9,482 nt of DNA from Flavobacterium sp. (GTDB lineage: Bacteria > Bacteroidota > Bacteroidia > Flavobacteriales > Flavobacteriaceae), in contig JALRGZ010000043.1 in NCBI GenBank assembly GCA_023253295.1, forward strand, positions 1 through 9,482. Reading direction: 5' to 3'. Positions within the stretch are counted from its first letter, which is position 1. Every line of letters begins with the position of its first letter. A program made the position numbers and the translations under genes. Shown here in pieces: positions 1-6,525 of the stretch. The notes under the pieces are model-generated. The model made no database searches and was not told the origin of the DNA. It saw only the letters and a program-made list of their open reading frames with translations.

Positions 1-701
1 CCAAAAGATTTAATTTCGGTTTCAAAACCATTTTCACCTTCTTTAAAGTTGGCATTCACCGCATGAATCGCCATAGCAATAGCTGCTGGAGAATTTTTTA
101 TCATTTTTTGGGCGATTTCATTACAAACAGCTAATAAATCATCTTGTTTAACCACATGATTTACTAAACCCATTCGATAAGCTTCTTCAGCCGAAATCAT
201 TCCTGCAGTCAAAATCATTTCCATGGCGCGTCCTTTACCAATTAATTGTGGCAAGCGTTGTGTACCACCATAACCTGGAATTACCCCTAAGGACACCTCA
301 GGGAGTCCCATTTTAGCATTTTCAGAAGCTACACGAATATGACAAGCCATGGCCAACTCTAATCCTCCACCAAGGGCAAATCCATTAATGGCAGCAATGA
401 CAGGGACTCTAAGATTTTCAACAAAATTGAATAAGGTTTCCTGACCCCTAGCCGATAATTGGATACCTTCTTCTACTGAAAATTCGGCAAACTCAGCGAT
501 ATCAGCACCAGCCACAAAAGCTTTCTCTCCACTACCTTTCAAAATAATAGCGCGAATATCTTGATGTGTTTCTAATGTTGAAAATGCATGATGCAATTCT
601 TCAATCGTAACTTTGTTTAAAGCATTTAATTTTTCCGGACGATTAATCGTTATGGTTGCAATATTATGCTCTTTTGCAATCAAAATGTTTTTGTAGCTCA
701 T
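1..701 (-). CDS. enoyl-CoA hydratase / crotonase-family protein, C-terminus cut by window edge
   Basis: Translating the minus strand from the ATG at 701-699 gives 233 complete residues (MSYKNILIAKEH...) with no stop before the window edge; a full-length crotonase is about 260 residues, so roughly the last 25 are missing. The crotonase fold is clear: the oxyanion-hole region around AGAD (64-67), the NGFALGGGLE segment (about 106-115), and PEVSLGVIPGYGGTQRL (134-150). Both catalytic glutamates of hydratases are kept, in GGGLE (E115) and PEVS (E135). Such enzymes hydrate trans-2-enoyl-CoA, or 3-hydroxybutyryl-CoA in reverse, in the cytoplasm for fatty-acid or butyrate-type metabolism. The exact substrate cannot be read from the sequence. 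The start lies 11 bases after the stop of the histidine kinase gene, so co-transcription is likely; no clear Shine-Dalgarno is seen. Confidence 0.93.
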   Translation of the reverse strand, partial: MSYKNILIAKEHNIATITINRPEKLNALNKVTIEELHHAFSTLETHQDIRAIILKGSGEKAFVAGADIAEFAEFSVEEGIQLSARGQETLFNFVENLRVPVIAAINGFALGGGLELAMACHIRVASENAKMGLPEVSLGVIPGYGGTQRLPQLIGKGRAMEMILTAGMISAEEAYRMGLVNHVVKQDDLLAVCNEIAQKMIKNSPAAIAMAIHAVNANFKEGENGFETEIKSF

Positions 702-712
702 TGTGTTGATTT

Positions 713-2185
713 TTAAGAGTTAATAATGGGTAGTGAAACTGTAAAACGTGTTCCTTTTCCGTATTCGGTTTCAAAGTTAATGCTGCCTTTATAATTTTCG
801 ATAATATTCTTTATAATTCCTAATCCCAGTCCCATACCACTACTTTTAGTGGTGAACTTAGGCTCGAAAATACGATTTATGTCTTCGGCTTTTATTCCAA
901 TACCGTTATCTTCCACAACAATCAACACATTATTTTCCTCTTTTTTGACCGAGACTACTACCCTTTTCTCCTCTTGTTGCTCTGGAATAGACTGAATGGC
1001 ATTTTTTACTAAGTTAGTAATAATTCGGATTAATTGGGTACGATCGATCTTAGAAATTATCTCAGGAGCCTCACTTTCAAAAACAATTTGATCTTCATTA
1101 AAAATATCCAAAGCCAGTTCAACTACAGCAACCACATTCAACGTTTCATTTTGCTGTGCCGGCATTGAAGCAAAATTAGAAAAAGCTGAAGCCACCGATG
1201 TCATTGTATCAATTTGTTGAATCAAAGTTTCCGAATAATCCCTCATTTTTTGTACAATATTTGGATCTTCAGGATTAAATTTTCGCTGGAAACTTTGCAC
1301 TGTCAAACGCATTGGCGTAAGTGGATTTTTAATCTCATGCGCCACCTGTTTCGCCATTTCGCGCCAAGCCTCTTCTCTTTCACTTTGGGCTAATTTTATC
1401 GCACTTTTTTCTAATTCATCCACCATTTGATTGTAACCACTAATCAACAAATTGATTTCTTTGCTGCTAGCCGCTAATAAAATCTTCTCATTTTTTTTGT
1501 TCAAACGAGTTTCATTCAACTTGTCGGATATGGTTTTCAATGATTTGGTAATGTAAGATGATAAAAAATAAGCCAAAGCAAATGCCACAATTAACATGAA
1601 CGAATAAACCTGACCCAAACGAATTAAAAAATTATTCAATTCCTTGTCATAAAAACCATCATCTTCCTGATAGGGTAAATTTAACACCCCAAGAGGCTTG
1701 AATTTATCATCTTTAATCTGAGTAAACGAAGAGCGATTTTTTACACCATTGATGGTTTTAATATCTACATAACGCTTTTCAATCGAAGAACGAACCAGTT
1801 TCAGAATGTATTTGGGAATTGGAGGTGCACTTTTATCTACCGAAAAAGATTCTTTGGAGGATTTTAACAACTTTCCATCCAAATCATAAATATTAATTTC
1901 GATGTTATGAATATGTGCTAATTCATGGATTTTATCCTTAAAAATCAAATCCAAATTCTCAGTAGTCAACGGATAAGTAGTCGTTGCAAGTATATAGTTG
2001 ATATGCTCTTTTACCGCGTTTTCCTTACGCTCTAAACGCTCACGATGGTATTCTATAGCTTCATTTTTAAATTGAACAATCGAAATGGAAGCTAATAATA
2101 CAGAAGCAACAATTATCACTACGATCATCGAAAGGAAGATTCGGATTCGCAACGAAAGCATGGATAATTTGAAGCTCTTCAACAT
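713..2185 (-). CDS. membrane sensor histidine kinase, NtrY-like
   Basis: This 490-residue protein has a first membrane segment at about 15-37, an extracytoplasmic sensor region at about 38-188, a second membrane segment at about 190-212, a HAMP-like linker (about 212-265), a HisKA domain and a HATPase_c domain. The phospho-accepting histidine is H283 in AHEIKNPLTP, a version of the H-box typical of NtrY-type kinases. The ATP-binding boxes are intact: N box NLVKNA (391-396), G1 DNGIG (427-431), F box FEPKFTTK (440-447) and G2 GMGLGLG (450-456). It should therefore be an active autokinase sensing a periplasmic or membrane signal. No response regulator gene is present in the window, so its partner is unknown. 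It lies between hemJ and the crotonase gene, and the spacer to hemJ carries repeats rather than a recognisable promoter. A role in nitrogen control cannot be assumed from the NtrY-like H-box. Confidence 0.93.
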   Translation of the reverse strand: MLKSFKLSMLSLRIRIFLSMIVVIIVASVLLASISIVQFKNEAIEYHRERLERKENAVKEHINYILATTTYPLTTENLDLIFKDKIHELAHIHNIEINIYDLDGKLLKSSKESFSVDKSAPPIPKYILKLVRSSIEKRYVDIKTINGVKNRSSFTQIKDDKFKPLGVLNLPYQEDDGFYDKELNNFLIRLGQVYSFMLIVAFALAYFLSSYITKSLKTISDKLNETRLNKKNEKILLAASSKEINLLISGYNQMVDELEKSAIKLAQSEREEAWREMAKQVAHEIKNPLTPMRLTVQSFQRKFNPEDPNIVQKMRDYSETLIQQIDTMTSVASAFSNFASMPAQQNETLNVVAVVELALDIFNEDQIVFESEAPEIISKIDRTQLIRIITNLVKNAIQSIPEQQEEKRVVVSVKKEENNVLIVVEDNGIGIKAEDINRIFEPKFTTKSSGMGLGLGIIKNIIENYKGSINFETEYGKGTRFTVSLPIINS

Positions 2186-2214
2186 TTACTTTTAGTGTTC
2201 TGTGTTCAGGTTTA

Positions 2215-2277
2215 AGTATTCAGTTTAAACATTCAGTCTCAAAGTAACTGACCACTGAATACTAATTACTGACCACT
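2215..2277. repeat. intergenic repeat cluster between hemJ and the kinase gene
   Basis: ACTGACCACT occurs twice (2247-2256 and 2268-2277), 21 bases apart. A 10-base perfect inverted repeat, AGTATTCAGT (2215-2224) with ACTGAATACT (2254-2263), spans the same stretch. The whole spacer 2186-2265 is built from variants of ATTCAG/CTGAA/CAGT. One copy runs into the end of hemJ and encodes its last residues (SGQ-stop). This resembles the simple dispersed intergenic repeats seen in many flavobacterial genomes; that comparison is from memory. The function is unknown. Confidence 0.6.
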
Positions 2278-2823
2278 ATTTTTCTCTCGTATATTTTTAT
2301 AAAATTTAAAGCCCAGCATGATTAAAACCGAGAATAAAACAATCCCGATTACACCATAAATCCAATTTACAGCATTTTTTAATACAACTAAAAAAACAAC
2401 GGCAAAAAGAATGATGGTTGCCCCCTCATTCCACAAACGCATGAAATTAGTAGAATACTTCACCTCATCATTTTGCAATTGTTTAAATATCTGATGGCAT
2501 TTTAAATGATACAAATAGAGCACAAAAACAAAGCCAAGTTTTACATGCATCCACGGCATTTGCAACCAGGCATTTCCTGTAGGAGTAAAAAACAGCATCC
2601 AAAAAGCGAAAAAACTAGCCAAAACTGCCGACGGCCAAGTGATAATATACCACAGCCGATAGCTCATAATTTTGAATTGCGTTTGCAAAATTTCCTTTTC
2701 AGGCGATGGTTTAGCAGCAGCTTCAATTTGGTACACAAATAAGCGTACAATATAAAACAAACCTGCAAACCAAGTGATTACAAATATGAGATGTAAGGAT
2801 TTTAGATAGTTGTAATATTCCAT
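2266..2823 (-). CDS. hemJ: protoporphyrinogen IX oxidase HemJ (UPF0093/CopD-like membrane protein)
   Basis: The protein is 185 residues and very hydrophobic, with membrane segments at about 8-28, 55-80, 92-110, 133-150 and 153-175. The N-terminal signature (LKSLHLIFVITWFAGLFYI, then VRLFVY) is characteristic of the HemJ family, with H11 in the first helix; the later WMHVKLGF segment supplies H93 and K95, the kind of polar in-membrane residues that the family conserves. HemJ oxidises protoporphyrinogen IX to protoporphyrin IX in the inner membrane, the penultimate step of heme synthesis. The neighbour on its 5' side is hemH, which uses that product, and this strongly supports the assignment over a generic CopD copper protein. 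The spacer to hemH (79 bases) has no TAnnTTTG element and carries a 12-base inverted repeat, so read-through from hemH is likely. The last codons overlap a repeat unit. Confidence 0.9.
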   Translation of the reverse strand: MEYYNYLKSLHLIFVITWFAGLFYIVRLFVYQIEAAAKPSPEKEILQTQFKIMSYRLWYIITWPSAVLASFFAFWMLFFTPTGNAWLQMPWMHVKLGFVFVLYLYHLKCHQIFKQLQNDEVKYSTNFMRLWNEGATIILFAVVFLVVLKNAVNWIYGVIGIVLFSVLIMLGFKFYKNIREKNSGQ

Positions 2824-2827
2824 AAAA

Positions 2828-2882
2828 ATTTTAGATTTCAGATTAACGATTTTAGATTTCTGACATTCTCAAATCGTTAATC
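2828..2882. repeat. direct and inverted repeats between hemH and hemJ
   Basis: ATTTTAGATTTC occurs twice (2828-2839 and 2849-2860), again 21 bases apart. A perfect 12-base inverted repeat, GATTAACGATTT (2841-2852) with AAATCGTTAATC (2871-2882), encloses an 18-base loop. No T-run follows the arm on the minus strand, so it does not look like an intrinsic terminator. It may be a repetitive intergenic element or an mRNA stem-loop within the hemH-hemJ transcript. Confidence 0.65.
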
Positions 2883-2902
2883 AACATTTATCAATCTTAA
2901 AT

Positions 2903-3916
2903 CTATTTCGCCCAATCATTAATCCAGTTACTTACTGTTTTACACCAGTCATCACCATCGTTCAAACAAGGAACAGCCAAGAATTCTTCACCTCCGTGTT
3001 CTTCAAATTCTTCTTTGGCACGCATGGCAATTTCCTCCAGAGTCTCTAAACAATCGGCTACGAAAGCCGGAGTAACTACTGCTAGTTTTTTAATTCCTTT
3101 TTCAGGCATTTTATTGATTTCAACATCGGTATAAGGCTCTAACCACTTATCCCCTGCTAAACGCGATTGGAAAGTAACACTGTATTTCTCTTTTGGAATT
3201 CCTAAAGCTTCGGTTACCAATTTTGTAGTTTCATAACATTGATGACGGTAGCAAAATGCATGCGCAGGAGATGGTGTATTACAACAAGAACCATCTATTT
3301 TACAATGCGATTTGGTAATATCTGTTTTACGAATGTGACGCTCAGGCAAACCATGATACGAAAACAACAAATGATCATAATCATAAGTTGCTAATGAACT
3401 TTTAATCGAATCGGCTAAGTTTTGAATATAATCCGGTTTGTTATAAAAAGCAGGAACCGATGAAAATTTCATGTTGGGAAAATGCTTTTTCCTTACCTCT
3501 TCCGCTTTTTCTAAAACAGTTACTGTTGATGACATCGCATGATGCGGATACAAGGGAAACAACAAGACTTCCGTTACTCCTTTGTCGGCTAATTCTTTTA
3601 AACCGGAATAAATATCCGGATTTCCATAACGCATAGACAAAGCCGCTGGAATACTTAACTGCGGTTTTACTTTTTCAAACATACGTTTTGAAAGCACAAT
3701 AAGAGGCGAACCTTCTTCCCACCAAATTTTACTATAAGCCTCAGCTGAATCTTCGGGACGTTTTCTTAAAATAATCCCGCGAACTAGCAAAGCTCTTAGT
3801 AAAAATGGAACGTCAATAACGTATTTATCCATTAAAAATTCGTCTAAATACGGTTTAACATCTTTTGGAGTTGGACTTTCCGGTGAGCCTAAATTAATTA
3901 ATAATGTGCCTTTCAT
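2903..3916 (-). CDS. hemH: ferrochelatase HemH
   Basis: Ferrochelatase inserts ferrous iron into protoporphyrin IX, the last step of protoheme synthesis, at the cytoplasmic membrane surface. From the ATG at 3916 the protein is 337 residues, the usual bacterial length, starting MKGTLLINLGSPESPTPKDV. The frame is open to an upstream ATG at 3949 (11 extra residues), but the family begins at the INLGSP strand and a promoter -7 element lies at 3936-3943, inside that extension, so 3916 is preferred. The active-site histidine is in SYHGLPERH (H188) and the conserved glutamate in DCLETLEEI (about E291). Residues 205-227 contain a five-cysteine patch, C-x5-CC-x9-C-x4-C, absent from the simple Bacillus-type enzyme; it fits the subclass described with internal [2Fe-2S] ligands. 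The gene lies upstream of hemJ, its pathway neighbour, and 67 bases after the end of the longer frame lies the AraC-type regulator. Confidence 0.97.
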   Translation of the reverse strand: MKGTLLINLGSPESPTPKDVKPYLDEFLMDKYVIDVPFLLRALLVRGIILRKRPEDSAEAYSKIWWEEGSPLIVLSKRMFEKVKPQLSIPAALSMRYGNPDIYSGLKELADKGVTEVLLFPLYPHHAMSSTVTVLEKAEEVRKKHFPNMKFSSVPAFYNKPDYIQNLADSIKSSLATYDYDHLLFSYHGLPERHIRKTDITKSHCKIDGSCCNTPSPAHAFCYRHQCYETTKLVTEALGIPKEKYSVTFQSRLAGDKWLEPYTDVEINKMPEKGIKKLAVVTPAFVADCLETLEEIAMRAKEEFEEHGGEEFLAVPCLNDGDDWCKTVSNWINDWAK

Positions 3917-3935
3917 CTTTATGTTTTTGTTGTCG

Positions 3936-3969
3936 CAAAAATAATCCAACTAATGTTGGTATAACTTAC
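3936..3969 (-). promoter_or_regulatory. putative hemH promoter with inverted repeat in the spacer
   Basis: On the minus strand TATTTTTG (3936-3943) matches the Bacteroidota -7 element TAnnTTTG, about 20 bases before the preferred hemH start. No TTTG -33 element is present at the right distance; GTAAGTTATA (3960-3969) occupies that place, 16 bases upstream. Between them lies an inverted repeat, CCAAC-TAAT-GTTGG (3946-3959), a possible operator. A similar arrangement precedes the AraC gene. Confidence 0.5.
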
Positions 3970-4016
3970 TATTAACTATTTTTTATTTATTGTTTAATTA
4001 AAAAAATCAATGCCAA

Positions 4017-4883
4017 CTATGCATTTGGATTGATTGACATGAGGTATTTTTTTGGAGTAGTGCCAAATTTCTTCTTGAAAGCGGCTATAAAATGACTTCC
4101 GGTGCTGTAGCCAATCTTCAAGCCTACTTCGTTTACATTGTAGGAACCGCTATCCAATAATTTACGGGCAAAATCCATTTTGTAGTCAAACAAAAAGCCA
4201 TACACTGTATCGCCATAAATTTGTTTGAAACCCATTTTTAGTTTCTTCAAATTCAGTCCCACTTGGTCAGCCAGTTCCGGTAAACCTGGTGGTTCGGCCA
4301 TATTAGCAATGATAATTTCTTTAGCTTTTTTGATTTTCAAAACATTTTCTTCGTCAACCAAAAACGGACATTGTTCGGCATTTGGATCTTCATTTCGATT
4401 GAAAAAAAGACTCAACAATTCGTAGCCTTTTCCTTTGTAATACAAATTTTTGATAGAAGGATTCAAATTGTAATGAAACATTTGGTTCAAAACAATGGCC
4501 ATCGACGGACTAATATCGCTTTCGTTATAATATTTTTTCTCCTGATTTTCTTTACTCAAAAACGGAATATGTTCGGCATCATTGGTAAACAAACCATGAA
4601 ATTTTTTGATAGAAACAAAAATGGAAATCAACCAGGATTTTGGGGCTATTTGCACGTTCAAAGGCAATTCTTTTTCGGTGTTATAAAACAACAAAGCCTT
4701 TTCTTCCTTGAGATTCAGCACATAATTTCCCTGATTGAAAATATAATTAGCACTACCCTTTAATCCGAAATGAAATTGTATCAAGCCCAATTGAACCGGT
4801 CGCTGAAAAGTTAAAACCTCATCGGTATTATTTTGAAAACGAATTAAAATAAAATCATCGTCAATTTTTATTTCTTCTTCCAT
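4017..4883 (-). CDS. AraC-family transcriptional regulator, PchR-like
   Basis: The 288-residue protein has a poorly conserved N-terminal ligand/sensor part (about 1-180) and a C-terminal AraC DNA-binding domain (about 186-284) with two helix-turn-helix units. The first is around LPELADQVGLNLKKLKMGFKQ (201-221) and the second around VNEVGLKIGYSTGSHFIAAFKKKFG (250-274). The sequence VGLNxxKLKxGF followed by the GDTVYGFLFDYKMDFARKLL stretch is typical of the PchR/siderophore-responsive branch of AraC regulators, which activate iron-uptake genes when bound to a ferric siderophore. A response to iron, heme or a related molecule is therefore plausible but inferred. It reads toward hemH. The stop codon is TAG. 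The 136-base upstream gap contains its own promoter-like element and separates it from yceI. Likely targets are itself, hemH/hemJ, and possibly hemA or the adjacent cassette. Confidence 0.93.
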   Translation of the reverse strand: MEEEIKIDDDFILIRFQNNTDEVLTFQRPVQLGLIQFHFGLKGSANYIFNQGNYVLNLKEEKALLFYNTEKELPLNVQIAPKSWLISIFVSIKKFHGLFTNDAEHIPFLSKENQEKKYYNESDISPSMAIVLNQMFHYNLNPSIKNLYYKGKGYELLSLFFNRNEDPNAEQCPFLVDEENVLKIKKAKEIIIANMAEPPGLPELADQVGLNLKKLKMGFKQIYGDTVYGFLFDYKMDFARKLLDSGSYNVNEVGLKIGYSTGSHFIAAFKKKFGTTPKKYLMSINPNA

Positions 4884-4946
4884 TTTTTCGAATTACTTGA
4901 TTTAACTTAACTTCACGTTTGGTCTCAAACGCCTTCTTTGGTCATT

Positions 4947-4980
4947 CAAAATTAAATCTTTTTAACGGTTTATCGTTTAC
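4947..4980 (-). promoter_or_regulatory. putative promoter of the AraC-type regulator gene
   Basis: On the minus strand TAATTTTG (4947-4954) is an exact TAnnTTTG -7 element, about 64 bases before the ATG at 4883. As at hemH, no TTTG -33 box is seen; instead GTAAACGATA (4971-4980) sits exactly 16 bases upstream. The pair suggests a shared activator box replacing the -33 element, possibly for autoregulation. Confidence 0.45.
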
Positions 4981-5014
4981 TTCCTTCTAAATTTATACAA
5001 TCTTTATTGTTTCG

Positions 5015-5034
5015 GCCCTTTATTTCAAAAGGGC
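5015..5034 (-). terminator. hairpin over the yceI stop codon, weak terminator candidate
   Basis: GCCCTTT (5015-5021) and AAAGGGC (5028-5034) form a perfect 7-bp stem with a 6-base loop that contains part of the TAA stop of the YceI gene. No T-run follows the stem on the minus strand, so it is not a canonical intrinsic terminator. It may stabilise the 3' end of the cytochrome-yceI mRNA or act with Rho. Confidence 0.35.
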
Positions 5035-5559
5035 ATTCAGCTGAATCTTAATTTTATTAGAGAGTTTATTGCTCACAACAGCAGGAATTTTTATATCAAA
5101 ATCACTCGCGTTTACTGAAAAATTAGCACTCAAATTCATCCCATTTGACGATTGACTCATTTTTAAAACTGCCTTTATTGGAACAGATTTTCCATGCAAT
5201 TCTAATTTGCCGGTAACCACAAAATCTTTAGGCGTTGCTGTTACATTACTACTATCAAAATTTTCAATTTTCCCTCTAAAAATAGCCTTTGGATAACGAT
5301 CACTCTCCACATAATTTTCATTAAAATGTTCCTCCATCAATGCAATTTTAAAACGAAATCCTTTCATCAAAGCCAAGCTGGCTATTTCGCCTGTTTTAGT
5401 ATTTAAAACCACGGTAACATTGGCATTTGTAGCTTTTACTTCTTCAAAAGAAGGCACCGAAGCTTCAAAAGTAATTACAGCCGATTTAGCTATTATTTTA
5501 TCCTGCGCCGATACCAAACTGGCTACCAACAGCAAACTTGCAATTATGATTTTTTTCAT
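5020..5559 (-). CDS. YceI-family periplasmic lipocalin-like protein
   Basis: The 179-residue protein begins with a signal peptide (MKKIIIASLLLVASLVSA, cut before Q19) and continues as a beta-rich YceI domain over the rest of its length. The pattern EEHFNENYVESDRYPKAIFRG (76-96), then VTGKLELHGKSVPI and a closing SDFDIKIP...KIKIQLNALLK, is the standard YceI signature. YceI proteins form an eight-stranded barrel that binds isoprenoid lipids such as polyprenyl quinones; the physiological role is rarely known. The length is normal and no part is missing. The start is 18 bases after the stop of the c-type cytochrome gene, so the two are almost certainly one transcript, which suggests a quinone- or redox-linked job in the periplasm alongside that cytochrome. 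Confidence 0.95.
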   Translation of the reverse strand: MKKIIIASLLLVASLVSAQDKIIAKSAVITFEASVPSFEEVKATNANVTVVLNTKTGEIASLALMKGFRFKIALMEEHFNENYVESDRYPKAIFRGKIENFDSSNVTATPKDFVVTGKLELHGKSVPIKAVLKMSQSSNGMNLSANFSVNASDFDIKIPAVVSNKLSNKIKIQLNALLK

Positions 5560-5577
5560 GATTGTGTTTTTAAAAAA

Positions 5578-5946
5578 TTATTCCTCTAAAAGTCCGTCTT
5601 GCTGCCATTGTGCAACAATATCAATTGTAGCTTGAGGCAATCTTGGTCCGCCTTGTGGCATTAATAAACTATTCCCATTATTCAGAGAAATACGATTCAA
5701 CAATCCGCGATTTTGAATCGCATTTTTAACCTGAGCATATGTCACCAAAGACATTGGCGCACCATTAGTTGGCGTTGCTCCATGACAGGAAATACAATTA
5801 TTATCCATAATGGATTTTACATTTTGCTTGTAGGTCACTGTGCCTTCAATAGGTGGATTATCCATTAAGGTGTCCGGATTATCATTCGAACAAGCCATTA
5901 AAACACTCGAAAAAACTACTAACCGTAAAAGATTTTTTGATTTCAT
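5578..5946 (-). CDS. small c-type cytochrome lipoprotein
   Basis: This 122-residue protein has a lipoprotein signal peptide with lipobox VLMAC (lipid cysteine C19), followed by a short polar linker and a single cytochrome c-like domain. The heme c attachment motif CISCH is at 51-55, and the MPQGG segment (M96) is in the right place for the distal axial methionine. The last helix (ATIDIVAQWQQDGLLEE) matches the C-terminal helix of such domains. It should be a lipid-anchored, periplasm-exposed electron carrier or heme sensor matured by the cytochrome c machinery, which is not in this window. It is the first gene of the leftward pair with yceI and diverges from the OB-fold gene across a 158-base shared control region. 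The partner oxidoreductase is unknown. Confidence 0.92.
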   Translation of the reverse strand: MKSKNLLRLVVFSSVLMACSNDNPDTLMDNPPIEGTVTYKQNVKSIMDNNCISCHGATPTNGAPMSLVTYAQVKNAIQNRGLLNRISLNNGNSLLMPQGGPRLPQATIDIVAQWQQDGLLEE

Positions 5947-6104
5947 AATATATGCTTTTGGGATTAATAAAAATTATTATGACACTGATGAATGATATAC
6001 GATGAATGATTGCTTCCAGTTTTATTGAACCGTTCTTTTTTTTAAAATAAAACCAAAGACTCTCTTTTAGCGTACATAGCAATACACCTTTAAAAACCTA
6101 TATC
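5947..6104. promoter_or_regulatory. divergent control region between the cytochrome and OB-fold genes
   Basis: This 158-base gap must hold the promoters of both the cytochrome-yceI pair and the rightward set. I find no exact TAnnTTTG on either strand. It contains GATGAATGAT twice (5987-5996 and 6001-6010, period 14) and a small palindrome GAAC-C-GTTC (6027-6035). The missing -7 consensus and the direct repeat suggest an activator-dependent or alternative-sigma promoter; this is inference. Confidence 0.5.
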
Positions 6105-6494
6105 ATGAATAGAAAATTACGATATGGAATTCTGATTGTATTGCTGCTTGCATTTGCACTATTTCGCTACACCTATCAAAAACACAGAACGATAAGCACC
6201 GAAAAACCCTTATACACCTTAAGTGTTCCTGAATTAGAAAAGGAATTCACAACTAATGATAGTTTGGCATTACTAAAATTCCAAGATCAAACCATTGAAA
6301 TCAAGGCAAAAGTTACTGCTGTTGACAACGAAATTAAAGCCGTTATTCTGGACAACATCCTTTTTGCCACTTTCACCGATAGCCTTCCCCGAACTATAAT
6401 TTCCGGCAAAAAAATCCAAATCAAAGGTCGCTTTCTGGGCTATGATGAATTACTGGAAGAATTTAAAATGGATCAATGTGCTATTGTTCCTTAA
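6105..6494 (+). CDS. membrane-anchored OB-fold protein (tRNA_anti-like)
   Basis: The 129-residue protein has an uncleaved N-terminal membrane helix (about 7-22) and then a periplasmic domain. Residues about 59-127 (FQDQTIEIKAKVTAVD, ILDNILFATF, GKKIQIKGRFLGYDELLEEFKMDQCAI) match the OB-fold family usually labelled tRNA_anti-like in Bacteroidota, with the typical GYDxLLEEFKxDQC ending. Despite the family name nothing shows RNA binding, and an envelope location makes that unlikely. It starts the rightward operon and is followed 31 bases later by the DUF5777 barrel, with which it probably works. The function is unknown. Confidence 0.88.
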   Translation: MNRKLRYGILIVLLLAFALFRYTYQKHRTISTEKPLYTLSVPELEKEFTTNDSLALLKFQDQTIEIKAKVTAVDNEIKAVILDNILFATFTDSLPRTIISGKKIQIKGRFLGYDELLEEFKMDQCAIVP

Positions 6495-6525
6495 AACAAC
6501 TCATTAACAACTCAAATTCACATTT

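Noticed and set aside
2506..2742. 78-residue plus-strand reading frame
   Set aside because: It lies antisense inside hemJ, whose family identity and pathway neighbour are clear; the peptide has no recognisable domain.
2841..2882. 12-base inverted repeat as the hemH terminator
   Set aside because: The stem is AT-rich with an 18-base loop and no following T-run on the minus strand, and hemJ lacks its own visible promoter, so co-transcription is more likely.
2215..2882. Repeats around hemJ as a CRISPR array or insertion-sequence ends
   Set aside because: There are only two copies per gap, 10-12 bases long, of different sequence on each side, with no spacers, no transposase and no target duplication.
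4371..4763. 130-residue plus-strand reading frame
   Set aside because: It is entirely antisense to the well-supported AraC-type regulator; its phenylalanine-rich sequence is what an A-rich gene gives when read backward.
5882..6082. 66-residue minus-strand reading frame across the divergent cassette promoter
   Set aside because: It overlaps the signal peptide of the cytochrome lipoprotein in another frame and covers the only shared control region; no family features or start signals support it.
6105..6494. RNA-binding function for the tRNA_anti-like OB-fold protein
   Set aside because: The N-terminal membrane helix and the all-envelope neighbourhood argue for an extracytoplasmic location; the family name alone is not evidence for RNA binding.
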